Assembly: GCA_019456225.1 (NCBI GenBank)
Contig: VRUI01000028.1
Coordinates: 1 to 54,295 of the forward strand
DNA: 54,295 nt
Direction of reading: 5' to 3'
Source: Planctomycetota bacterium
Lineage (GTDB): Bacteria; Planctomycetota; Phycisphaerae; Sedimentisphaerales; Anaerohalosphaeraceae
The notes beneath the pieces are model-generated. The model ran no database searches and had not been told where the DNA came from. It worked only from the letters and a program-made list of their open reading frames with translations. The position numbers and the translations under genes are program-made. Shown here piece after piece: positions 24,916 through 34,039 of the stretch; within the stretch, counting starts at the first letter, position 1; each line of letters opens with the position of its first letter.

Positions 24916-27900
24916 CTAATCATCTTTCCCGCAGCACTTCTTGTACTTTTTGCCGCTGTTGCACGGACACGGATCGTTTCTGCCGACCTTTGGCACTTCC
25001 AGGCGAATCTGTTTGACCTTTCGTTCGCCCTGCGGAGCTGTCGCCGCCGCTCGCTGACGTTCGGCCATCTTGAACTGGTTTACTTCCTCATGATTAGTGC
25101 TCGAAACACTCCAGACATCCCGCCGCTGAGCACCGGCTTCTAACCGAACCTTAAAGATAGTATCGGTAACCTTATCCTCGATGCTGTCAAGCATCTCGTT
25201 AAACATCCGGAAACCTTCCTGCTTATACTCGATCTTCGGATCCTTCTCGGCGAACGCACGCAGGAAAATACTCTCCTTAAGATGGTCCATCGCATAGAGA
25301 TGATCCTTCCACGCACCGTCATAGATCTGTATCAGCACATACTTCTCAAGATCGGTAAGCTCCTGCCTCAAAAACGCCATGCCGGCTGCGACGATCTTTT
25401 CACGGGTCGCATCTTCTTCCGTAAGCTCACATCCATACAGTCCATTCGCCCACTCGACAAGCTCGGCCCCGCCAAGGGCACCCATCTTCGCATCGATATC
25501 CTCTTCGAGCTTTCCGCCGTTATACGCCTTGCTAAGTGCCAAAAGCTCTTCGTGTATTTTCTGAGGTTTTGTATTCTGCAGATGCTCGGCATCGAAGCCG
25601 GCGTCATATCTTTTGTTGGCCCAATCGGCAAGCGCCTCAAACGCATAAATATTAGGCTCGGGCTGGCCGAACACCATATTCATCGCAAACTCGACAGGAT
25701 ACTCGATCTCCCGCTGGGCGTATTTCTCATCAACTTCCTCGGAAAGTTTTTTTCGAATTTCGTCAAGGCTCAGATCCTTAATCTCATCAACATCCAGCTT
25801 GATATCAAACCGAATACCGACCCACTGGGCAAAAGTCTTGATCGAATAATCGTCTTTCAAAAACTCAACCAGCTGAGAGCAGTCCTTCTTTTGAATCTGC
25901 TCGACCGCCCCGGTCGCAACCGTCTCTTCGATCTCGTCGGCGTCCATCTGACGAAGCTTATTCGCCGAAACCGAAACCCCAAACGCACTCATCGCCCACT
26001 TGCACAGCGAGTCGATATGCCACGTCTTGCGGTCGTCGTGATCTTCAAGATACTCACCCATCGAAACTGAAATCTCGTTAGCCGTCATCTTCGACGACGA
26101 CGTCTTTATAAGCTTTTCGATCTCATCGATATCCTTACCGGCAAAATTCTTCGCTACAAAATCAACGCCGAAATTCGTACGCGACCATTCGGCGATACAA
26201 ACATTGGGATACTCTTTCGCGAGGATATTATCGCAGCATCCGTTAACAATCGAGACGATCATCTCATTGATCGCTTCCTTAAGATCGACACCCTTGATGA
26301 TTTTTCGGCGGCGCGAATAAAATATCTTTCGCTGGTAGTCCATCACCTCGTCATATTCGAGCAGACTCTTACGAGCCTCAAAGTTTCGCTCCTCAACCTT
26401 CTTCTGTGCCTTTTCGATACCGCGGCTGATAAACTTGTGATGGATCGGCTCGCCTTCTTCCCAGCCGATCCGGCCAAGCGCCTTAACCGTCCAGTCCGGA
26501 GCAAAGATACGCATAAGATCGTCGTCAAAGCACAGGAAAAACTCACTCGACCCGGCATCGCCCTGCCGGCCCGCACGACCGCGAAGCTGGTTGTCAATAC
26601 GCCTGGACTCGTGCCTTTCGGTACCGACAATATGCAAACCGCCAATATCGGGGACGCCTGGACCAAGCTTAATATCAGTCCCGCGACCGGCCATATTAGT
26701 CGCGATAGTCACATTACCCACCATCTTACCGTCACGACGGGCATGCTGGAAACCGGCCTTTTCAACAATATTCGCCTCACGCTGGTGCTGCTTGGCGTTA
26801 AGAACCTCATGGTCAAGGCTGTACTTGCGAGTAAGCGCCGCAGAAATAGCCTCACTCTTTTCGATACTGATGGTACCAACCAGCACAGGCTGACCGGCGC
26901 TGCTTGCATTATAAATTTCGTCGGCGATAGCGTTAAACTTTTCGGGAATACTCTTAAAAATAAGATCGTCCCTGTCGTCACGAATACAAGGCCGGTTCGT
27001 CGGAATAACGATAACCTCAAGCTCATAAATATTCATAAACTCGTCGGCTTCGGTGATCGCCGTACCGGTCATACCCGACATCTGGCCGTAAAGCTTAAAG
27101 AAATTCTGCAACGTGATCGTCGCCAGCGTCTGGGTCTCTTCCTTAACCTGAACGCCCTCTTTCGCCTCTACCGCCTGGTGCAAGCCGTCGGACCACTGAC
27201 GACCTTCCATCAAACGCCCGGTAAATTCGTCAACGATAACGACCTTTCCTTCTTTGACGATATAATCTTTTTCCTTCTCGAAGGTAACATGCGCCCGCAA
27301 ACCCTGATCGAGCATATGCGGCCACTCCATATTCGAACCGGTAAAAAACGAACCAAGCCCGGCGATATCCTGCGCCGCACCGATACCCTCATGCGTAAGA
27401 TGCACAGCCTTGCGGTCATACTCAACCTCATAATACTCCGTCATCGACTCAACCCGCGCCTCATCGGACTCCATCTGTTCGGTATACTTATCGATCACCG
27501 CCTGGGCCTTTTCCATCCGCCCGGAATCTTTTTCCCTCTTGGCATCGGAATACTCACCCTGAGCATTAGCGATAGTGTGACTGGCTTCTTTGATCTTTTT
27601 CTTAATATTGGTATGCCCGGACTGCATCCGCATCAACTCGCGACAAACCGCGTCGGCCTTTTTATACCGGGTAACATCATCCTCCGCAGGCCCCGAGATG
27701 ATCAGCGGCGTCCTCGCCTCGTCGATCAGGATCGAGTCAACCTCATCGATGATCGAAAATTCCAGCGGACCCTGCGCCATATGTTCGATCGAAATCTTCA
27801 TGTTGTCGCGAAGATAATCAAACCCGAACTCGTTGTTGGTGCCATAAGTCATATCGCATGCGTACTGAGCTTTTCTGTCGGCTCCGCGCGTGTCCATATC

Positions 27901-28578
27901 GGCCTGGATAGCCCCGACCGACGCTCCCAGTGCGCCGAACACAGGGGTCATCCACAACGCGTCACGCTTGGCAAGATAATCATTAACAGTAATGACATGA
28001 ACCTTACGTCCGGTAAGGTGAACCAGGTACGCAGCGAGAGTCGCCACCAGCGTCTTACCTTCACCGGTCGCCATCTCCGCGATGGACCCGTCAAAGAGAA
28101 CCTTGCCGCCGATGATCTGAACATCGAAATGCCTGAACCTGAATGGCGGCCGCGACTCCGGGTACAGCTTGCGTATCTCGGCATTGAACTCGACATCGAC
28201 GTCAAGATCGTCAAGTGCAACCCCGCCGTCATACTCTTCTTTAAGCTTATTGTAGGTAACAGAAGCCGGCCCGGAAAGCTGGATCATGTCAAACTCGAAC
28301 TCGTCGACAAAAACGTTGCGAATACCAAGATGCCGGTCCGACGCTTCACGAATAGCCGCAAAAGCATCCGGCAGTATTTCCAGAATATCCTCGCCGCCGG
28401 CAATGCGTTCCTGGAGCTTGCCCGTCATCGAGCCAAGCTCACTATCGCTCATCTTCTGGTACGTATCCTCGACCGCGTTAACCAGCTCAACCATCAGCCA
28501 GTACTTTTTCAAAACACGCTCATTACGAGAACCAAAAATCTTCTGAAGAGACTTACTGATCTTATCAATAACAGCCAT
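24916..28578 (-). CDS. secA: Preprotein translocase ATPase SecA (enlarged)
   Basis: ATP motor of the Sec export pathway, at the inner membrane. Walker A MATGEGKTLVATLAAY, DEAD-like region with IIDEVDSILIDEARTPLIISG, helicase motifs MAGRGTDIKLGPGV and RGRAGRQGD, and a C-terminal SEC-C zinc motif PCPCNSGKKYKKCC are all present. Length is about 1220 residues against 800-900 for most SecAs. Extra sequence sits as a coiled segment around residues 300-385 and a large block between ARKSLLEYDEVM (about 741) and IQIYDGAWKDHL (about 1093). Met at 28578 (MAVIDKISKS) is chosen as the start; the upstream in-frame Met would add a non-conserved stretch. It is followed upstream by efp on the same strand. Confidence 0.96.
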   Translation of the reverse strand: MAVIDKISKSLQKIFGSRNERVLKKYWLMVELVNAVEDTYQKMSDSELGSMTGKLQERIAGGEDILEILPDAFAAIREASDRHLGIRNVFVDEFEFDMIQLSGPASVTYNKLKEEYDGGVALDDLDVDVEFNAEIRKLYPESRPPFRFRHFDVQIIGGKVLFDGSIAEMATGEGKTLVATLAAYLVHLTGRKVHVITVNDYLAKRDALWMTPVFGALGASVGAIQADMDTRGADRKAQYACDMTYGTNNEFGFDYLRDNMKISIEHMAQGPLEFSIIDEVDSILIDEARTPLIISGPAEDDVTRYKKADAVCRELMRMQSGHTNIKKKIKEASHTIANAQGEYSDAKREKDSGRMEKAQAVIDKYTEQMESDEARVESMTEYYEVEYDRKAVHLTHEGIGAAQDIAGLGSFFTGSNMEWPHMLDQGLRAHVTFEKEKDYIVKEGKVVIVDEFTGRLMEGRQWSDGLHQAVEAKEGVQVKEETQTLATITLQNFFKLYGQMSGMTGTAITEADEFMNIYELEVIVIPTNRPCIRDDRDDLIFKSIPEKFNAIADEIYNASSAGQPVLVGTISIEKSEAISAALTRKYSLDHEVLNAKQHQREANIVEKAGFQHARRDGKMVGNVTIATNMAGRGTDIKLGPGVPDIGGLHIVGTERHESRRIDNQLRGRAGRQGDAGSSEFFLCFDDDLMRIFAPDWTVKALGRIGWEEGEPIHHKFISRGIEKAQKKVEERNFEARKSLLEYDEVMDYQRKIFYSRRRKIIKGVDLKEAINEMIVSIVNGCCDNILAKEYPNVCIAEWSRTNFGVDFVAKNFAGKDIDEIEKLIKTSSSKMTANEISVSMGEYLEDHDDRKTWHIDSLCKWAMSAFGVSVSANKLRQMDADEIEETVATGAVEQIQKKDCSQLVEFLKDDYSIKTFAQWVGIRFDIKLDVDEIKDLSLDEIRKKLSEEVDEKYAQREIEYPVEFAMNMVFGQPEPNIYAFEALADWANKRYDAGFDAEHLQNTKPQKIHEELLALSKAYNGGKLEEDIDAKMGALGGAELVEWANGLYGCELTEEDATREKIVAAGMAFLRQELTDLEKYVLIQIYDGAWKDHLYAMDHLKESIFLRAFAEKDPKIEYKQEGFRMFNEMLDSIEDKVTDTIFKVRLEAGAQRRDVWSVSSTNHEEVNQFKMAERQRAAATAPQGERKVKQIRLEVPKVGRNDPCPCNSGKKYKKCCGKDD

Positions 28579-28587
28579 AAAATAGCT

Positions 28588-28610
28588 TCGGCCGAAAGGC
28601 CGAATCCTCA
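28588..28610. repeat. CGGCCGAAAGGCCG palindrome
   Basis: The same perfect GC palindrome as at 13580-13594, here immediately upstream of the secA start (TCGGCCGAAAGGCCGA). It could affect translation of secA or serve as a weak terminator for efp. Confidence 0.5.
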
Positions 28611-28669
28611 AATAATCAATAATCAATTATAAATAATCAATCTCAAACTGACCGACAGGTCTGTTTGAG

Positions 28670-29230
28670 TCACTCTTTAACACGTGTAACATATTCACCC
28701 GTCCGCGTATCGACACGGACCTTCTCGCCGATCTTGATAAACGGAGGAACCTGAACTTCAAGTCCGGTCTCAAGCGTCGCAGGCTTATACTGGTTAGTCG
28801 CCGTCGCCCCTTTAATTTCCGGAGCCGTATCGGTAACTTCCAGGTCAACCGTATTAGGCAATGCAACGATAACCGGAAGACCTTCATACATGCTAACCTG
28901 CAGCTGTTCGTTGGGCTTAAGATACTTGGTCCCATCGCCGAACTGGTCATCGTTAAGCGTGATCTGGTCAAAAGTCTCAAGATCCATCAAAACATGCTCA
29001 CCGCTCGCCGAGTACAGATACTCATATTTGCGGCGGTCAAGATAAGCCTCGTCAATATTCTCTTCCGCGCGAAGGCGAATATCCCGGATGCTCCCGTCCG
29101 AGATCTTCTTAAGCTTGGTCTGAAAAACCGCCCCGCCCTTACCGAGCTTGACATGCTGATAACCGGCTATAACATACAGGACATCGTCAACTGTGACGGT
29201 CATACCTTTTTTCATTTCTGATGCTCTCAT
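28670..29230 (-). CDS. efp: Elongation factor P
   Basis: Helps ribosomes through polyproline stretches. 186 residues, three beta-barrel domains (KOW-like N-domain, OB, C-terminal OB). The tip loop that carries the modified residue in other EF-Ps reads HVKLGKGGA, with K31 at the apex; the usual residue before the Gly is Pro (KPGKGGA), here Leu. Lys suggests a lysine-based modification system (EpmA/EpmB or other), whose genes are not seen here. GGAG precedes the ATG at 29230. It ends 91 bp before the secA start, same strand. Confidence 0.95.
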   Translation of the reverse strand: MRASEMKKGMTVTVDDVLYVIAGYQHVKLGKGGAVFQTKLKKISDGSIRDIRLRAEENIDEAYLDRRKYEYLYSASGEHVLMDLETFDQITLNDDQFGDGTKYLKPNEQLQVSMYEGLPVIVALPNTVDLEVTDTAPEIKGATATNQYKPATLETGLEVQVPPFIKIGEKVRVDTRTGEYVTRVKE

Positions 29231-29505
29231 ATTTTCTCCAGAAAACTAAAATTCTATTTACAAAAACCGTTAATAATTGCCCTTAAAATACGTAACCGAA
29301 CCAGAAAATACACAATTACGCAAATTAAGGCTCCAAGTATCCCAAAAAATAAAAAAAAGTCAAGCCCAATTTATAGTCAGTGAGATTATTCAGGGACTTT
29401 ACTGTCTTCTCGGCCCGTTGAGACCTTAACCAACACCAAAGCAAAAAGCTATCGCCGGCAATTAAGTCAGCAATAGCTTTTTTAAATACTCGCACACTTA
29501 AGATT
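29231..29505. other. Intergenic, with ankyrin-gene terminator
   Basis: Stems AAAAAGCTATCGC (29443-29455) and GCAATAGCTTTTT (29470-29482) form a terminator-like hairpin that serves the minus-strand gene ending at 29506. The rest of the region is AT-rich and unassigned. Confidence 0.6.
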
Positions 29506-32500
29506 CTACGGCGATTTCGGATCGACCAATTCGATCACAACTTCGGGCATATTAACAACGATCTTGTCGGCAGTAACGACCTTCTTGCCGTCATCAAGCA
29601 CAACCTTGCCATCTTTGACAGTGAACACATATTCCCTGCCATCTCTTTTGATGGTACACCCGGCAGGTTCAAAGGTTACTTCCATCTTTTTGTCTTCCTG
29701 TTTAAATTTAAATTGCCCTCTTAGTGCTAGTGCCTTGTCTGAATAACACTTGACATACTCTGGTGCAAGCACATACCAGCGTTTCCACCTGCGGTTATCA
29801 TCCATATCAATACGCAGCCCATCTTTCTGGGCTTTAAAGATGAGCCTGCCGGTTACGCAGTCGCCTTTGCTCGTACTTGAACTGCCGCCGCCAGAAAAAT
29901 ACAGTTTATCCGTAAGCCCGTGCTGATCGTAAATGAAATTCCTGAAATTACTAATCCAGCTCTTATCGAGGGCCAACCGTCCATCGTTTTTTCTAAAGTT
30001 GATGCATTTCCATGTCCCATCCGGATAAAGGAAAAGTCTCAGGCGAGAGAATTTCGATTTCTTTGCTTTTGGCAATGGGATGAGAACATCGGCAGTACCA
30101 TCAACCGTAAACCAGTCAACCCTAATGTTATTGAGCAGATCTTCGTTTCCGGCATAAAGTTCTCCGATCGTTTTTGACCACTTAGGCCATTGATTATACA
30201 TGGTGTCGATACAATGCGATTTGATTGCTTTTGGATCATCCGACAGGATTGCCTTGATGTTGGTTTTCGCAGAATCGGCAAGAGTCTTATTTGTAGCTTC
30301 AAAACGTTCCTTCATATACGGATAAAGGAAATTATAAGTCTCGTCGAGTTTCCTTGCCTTTGCCCAATGCAGTAAGTTTAGTCTGGAATAACCTTGCGAA
30401 AATGTAACGGGCAATGTCCAGGGATCAGCCCCATTGTCCAGCAAAACTTTTGCCAGATCATAGCGTCGTGCTTCGATTGCAATCGTAAGCGGGGAGCAGC
30501 TTCTTCTCATCAGGTTAGGGTTGGCACCCATATCCATAAGGAATTTCAACATCATTACTTGCTGCTTAGCATTTCTTCTTCCGCTGCTGGAAGACGATGT
30601 CGCCAGTTGCAGCATTGTAGCACCATCGTGGCTTTTATTGTATCGGAAATCGATATCAGCACCTGCCTTGACAAGCAAGTCAATAGTATCCTTGTACTTT
30701 TGATTCTTTTTCTCATCACCATAATGTATAGCTTCATTCATGTATTTTCTGACAACTGCTGTTAAAGGTGTATACCCGGATTTATTTACAACATTAAATT
30801 TCGCCCGGCCGGCAAGCAGCTTTTTAACTTTTGCCGCATCCCCTTTTTCAGCCGCATAATGCAATGGCGTATTTTTCCCTTTATACACAACATTAATATC
30901 GACTTTCGCTTTGCGGATATAGTCAGCGATATCATCATGACCATTTTTAACAGCCAGCCCCAGGCAGGATTCCTTCTGCTTATTTATAAAACTTCCGCCA
31001 TGCTTGTGCAGCAGCTTAACCATCTCCAGGCTGCCCGAAGCAACCGCCAGTTCCATCGGACTTGCCCCCGTACCAAAATCAGGTTCCACTTCCCCGCCTT
31101 TACGCAGACATTGCTTAACCTTGTCAATATCCTTTCGATAGATAGCCATATGCAAAGGCGTAAAGCCTGTGTATTCGACAACGACAGGAGCGTTCGGATC
31201 AACTGCAGACTGTCTTTGGACAGCCATATCCTTAGTAAGCTTTCGATAATCAACATAGTTCGGCAGCGATTTCGGATTGGCCAGCGGTTTTAGAGTTTCG
31301 TTCAGGTCAGCAGCATAAATGCGATATTTATTTTGCATGGTCCTTATCGCACGCGGATAATGCATCCCGCCCGGCGTAACCGCAAACTCGGTTATTTCGC
31401 TCGACACCTTACCTTTTTTATCTAGACCGCGGACTGTTAAATAGTTCCGTTTAGGATCAAGGTAGTATTTGCCGCCCGATTTCGTCTGTGTACAGACAAG
31501 TCCGTTTTCCTTTGAATATTCATCTTCGACGATCTTACCCGAAGGCCCGCCCCACCAGCAGTAAGACAGGAACCTGTATTCCCTGCTGCTGGACTGGCTT
31601 ATCCCCATCGGTTTACCATCTTTAATGTCCCAGCCATACGTTTTGTATTCAAAATATTTATCATGAAACCGAATACTGTTGGAACGGATAATGCTGTCGG
31701 GTTTATGGATCCATTTGTAAACACTCTCAAACGAATCGCCCATATCCTTAAGGTATTGATCTTTCCTGGGATAAATATCCGAACTATTGCCGGAAAGTTC
31801 CAGATGGTCACGGCGGCTTAGATCCCCGTCCCGCATAACAAAACTTCCTGGAAGGTCTGAGTCTCTAAAGATGATAGCCGCATACGATTGATAATATTTC
31901 GCCTTGACCGCATTGATCTTATCAATGATCTTCTGTATCTCCCGGCTCGGCCGAGTATCGTTAACCTTTGTATCTTTCGCCACGCCGAGGTCGTAAAGAT
32001 CCCCGGGCCCGAAATCGGAATAATCAAACGCATACCGGATGCTGTTGACAACCGACTCTCTATAACCGTCCTTACCTTTTCTGTGAAGATAATCTTTGTA
32101 CTCACAGATGATCGGCAAGCCGCTTTTAGTATCTACAAGCCAGGTGTTTTGATGCGTGCGTTTGCCCGATCCATCCGGCAGCGTAAGTTCGATCTCGTAC
32201 AGCCAGGCGTGCTTATTATTGTATTTCGCCGCCTTCTTAGTGATAACGGCCCCTTTTTCCTCGTGCGATTCCAACAGACCATTGATCATCGGCAGCCGCT
32301 GACTAAGCCAGCCGTGCGTCTGCTCAAAATTACCAAGACTGCTGATTGTTATCGTATCACTTCTAAATTCAGTCTTCTCACGGGCTTTAAGATCGATCAT
32401 AAACGCAAAAGGCCCTCTATTACTTTTCGCAAAGACCTTTTCTTCTTTGGGGTTGTACCAGTACTCCATCTGAATAGTCCCGGATTTGCGGTCTTCCGAG

Positions 32501-33336
32501 AACATATACACCCACTTCTGGTTTAAAAAACTATCCCGCACGCTAGCAAAAGCAGGAGCAGCCCCATCGATAGACACGCCAAACTGATTTATGCCAAACA
32601 ACGCCGCGACCAATATTACCGCCGCCATAACATATTTTGTTATCTTACTCTGCATTATTATTCTCCACATATCATGATGCAGGCCAGGCTTTGGCGGTTT
32701 TGGTTTGTCTTTTATTTTCGTAAGCTCATCCAGCGGAACCTTCAAGCCGACGACTAACATAGTTATTACAAATGCCAGTGGAAAAATGATATGACTTAGA
32801 ATGAGAAATACCGGGTTTTGGGAATACAGCCAGTATTTACTAAAAAGATACAATACACCCGGTGCGACCAGTAAGGTAAAAAGCCAGAGAGTAATTGTCA
32901 GCATAATAAGGCGAGGCCATCTTATAACACGTTTGCCATTCTTTTTTCCTACGAACATAAATGCAAAACCTCTGTGTTTGCCGTGAACAAGATAACTAAG
33001 CCTGTGAACCTTTTCTCCGCTTTGACGTAACTTTTTATTATGAGGGCGAGCCAATATTATAATCATAGTAAGAAAACTCGAAACAATGACAATCCCTGTA
33101 ACGACAGGTGGTAAGCCAAGGACTCCTCCCAGGATGCCAGCCAATAAACACGCTCCAGGAATGGTAAAACTTAATATCGCGGATATGCCGACTACACGCC
33201 AGTTAAGAGCGTTCAGGTTTTTCTGTTCACTGTCCAGCATTTCTCTGAAAGTCTGGCGTTCGGTTTCTGTAATGCCTGCCGGATCGATGCCGTCGGCCTT
33301 TAATAGCCCCTCAAATAGTTTTTTATCGTTATCCAT
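29506..33336 (-). CDS. Multi-membrane protein with ankyrin repeats, probable anti-sigma or sensor partner of the adjacent ECF sigma factor
   Basis: 1276 residues. An N-terminal cytoplasmic stretch is followed by hydrophobic helices (about 45-95, 140-165, 175-200, and 237-255 before NQFGVSIDG). A middle domain (about 265-720) follows, starting FASVRDSFLNQKWVYMFSE, unrecognised. Next come about six ankyrin units (722-975; GFTPLHMAI, NTPLHYAAEKGD, GYTPLTAVV, SPLTIAIEARRYD) and a C-terminal domain of beta-like character. The start ATG at 33336 overlaps the sigma stop and has GGAGAGG before it. In planctomycetes, sigma genes followed by membrane proteins with this layout are frequent; anti-sigma function is inferred from context only. 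Confidence 0.8.
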   Translation of the reverse strand: MDNDKKLFEGLLKADGIDPAGITETERQTFREMLDSEQKNLNALNWRVVGISAILSFTIPGACLLAGILGGVLGLPPVVTGIVIVSSFLTMIIILARPHNKKLRQSGEKVHRLSYLVHGKHRGFAFMFVGKKNGKRVIRWPRLIMLTITLWLFTLLVAPGVLYLFSKYWLYSQNPVFLILSHIIFPLAFVITMLVVGLKVPLDELTKIKDKPKPPKPGLHHDMWRIIMQSKITKYVMAAVILVAALFGINQFGVSIDGAAPAFASVRDSFLNQKWVYMFSEDRKSGTIQMEYWYNPKEEKVFAKSNRGPFAFMIDLKAREKTEFRSDTITISSLGNFEQTHGWLSQRLPMINGLLESHEEKGAVITKKAAKYNNKHAWLYEIELTLPDGSGKRTHQNTWLVDTKSGLPIICEYKDYLHRKGKDGYRESVVNSIRYAFDYSDFGPGDLYDLGVAKDTKVNDTRPSREIQKIIDKINAVKAKYYQSYAAIIFRDSDLPGSFVMRDGDLSRRDHLELSGNSSDIYPRKDQYLKDMGDSFESVYKWIHKPDSIIRSNSIRFHDKYFEYKTYGWDIKDGKPMGISQSSSREYRFLSYCWWGGPSGKIVEDEYSKENGLVCTQTKSGGKYYLDPKRNYLTVRGLDKKGKVSSEITEFAVTPGGMHYPRAIRTMQNKYRIYAADLNETLKPLANPKSLPNYVDYRKLTKDMAVQRQSAVDPNAPVVVEYTGFTPLHMAIYRKDIDKVKQCLRKGGEVEPDFGTGASPMELAVASGSLEMVKLLHKHGGSFINKQKESCLGLAVKNGHDDIADYIRKAKVDINVVYKGKNTPLHYAAEKGDAAKVKKLLAGRAKFNVVNKSGYTPLTAVVRKYMNEAIHYGDEKKNQKYKDTIDLLVKAGADIDFRYNKSHDGATMLQLATSSSSSGRRNAKQQVMMLKFLMDMGANPNLMRRSCSPLTIAIEARRYDLAKVLLDNGADPWTLPVTFSQGYSRLNLLHWAKARKLDETYNFLYPYMKERFEATNKTLADSAKTNIKAILSDDPKAIKSHCIDTMYNQWPKWSKTIGELYAGNEDLLNNIRVDWFTVDGTADVLIPLPKAKKSKFSRLRLFLYPDGTWKCINFRKNDGRLALDKSWISNFRNFIYDQHGLTDKLYFSGGGSSSTSKGDCVTGRLIFKAQKDGLRIDMDDNRRWKRWYVLAPEYVKCYSDKALALRGQFKFKQEDKKMEVTFEPAGCTIKRDGREYVFTVKDGKVVLDDGKKVVTADKIVVNMPEVVIELVDPKSP

Positions 33337-33865
33337 TATGCCTCTCCATTTCTTTGCGAAGAGATTGCTTAGCGTAATAAATCCTTGAACGAACCGTCCC
33401 GACACTGCAATCGACAACCTCGGCTATCGATTGATACGGCATCTGCTCGATGAAAGACAGCGTAAGCACTTCTCTGTGGTATGGTTTCAATTTATTCAGG
33501 GCGATGTGTAATTTCGCGGCGTCGTCTGCGTCAAAAACCGGTTCATCGCCGCCTGATACGGGAAGTTCTTCTTCCGGCAGCGAAACAAACCTGTCCTTTT
33601 TCCTGAACCTGTCATAGACTTTATTCCTTGCGATACGGTACAGCCAGACATTCAAACAGCGAGCATCTTTCAGCTTCTTGATCTTCTTAAAAACGGTAAG
33701 CCACACATCCTGAAGAGTATCATCAATATTCGTACCGCCGCCGTCCAGCCGACGAACATAATACTTCAGCCTCGGCTGATATATCTCGAACAGCTCTTCA
33801 AAAGCGGACCTTTCGCCCTTCTTACAACGATGCACAATCGATTGAAGCAATTTGTCAATTTCCAT
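33329..33865 (-). CDS. ECF-type RNA polymerase sigma factor
   Basis: 178 residues. Region 2 (FEELFEIYQPRLKYYVRRLD then DDTLQDVWLTVFKKIKKLKD) and region 4 (LKPYHREVLTLSFIEQMPYQ, then VDCSVGTVRSRIYYAKQSLR) are typical of extracytoplasmic-function sigma factors. The ATG at 33865 has AGGGA upstream; upstream in-frame starts extend into non-conserved sequence. Its 3' end overlaps the next gene by 8 bp (33329-33336), coupling it to the ankyrin membrane protein. The signal is unknown. Confidence 0.92.
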   Translation of the reverse strand: MEIDKLLQSIVHRCKKGERSAFEELFEIYQPRLKYYVRRLDGGGTNIDDTLQDVWLTVFKKIKKLKDARCLNVWLYRIARNKVYDRFRKKDRFVSLPEEELPVSGGDEPVFDADDAAKLHIALNKLKPYHREVLTLSFIEQMPYQSIAEVVDCSVGTVRSRIYYAKQSLRKEMERHNG

Positions 33866-34039
33866 ATATGTCCCTTGATGTCTTTCCCGTATCACCAGAC
33901 AAAGACGCAGCCAGACCTGATTAGTTCAAATAAAAATAATATTTTCAAAATTTTATCAGGTTCCACCCCAAAAATCACGAAAAAGGTTATTAGCTAAATT
34001 ATGCTTTTTTTTAATCGCTGCTGCCATTAGAATGTCCTT

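Noticed and set aside
26437-28632. 731-residue open frame opposite secA
   Set aside because: It is an antisense shadow of secA, which has all conserved motifs; the antisense product has no family features.
29443-29482. Possible small RNA
   Set aside because: The hairpin fits a terminator of the minus-strand ankyrin gene; no promoter found.
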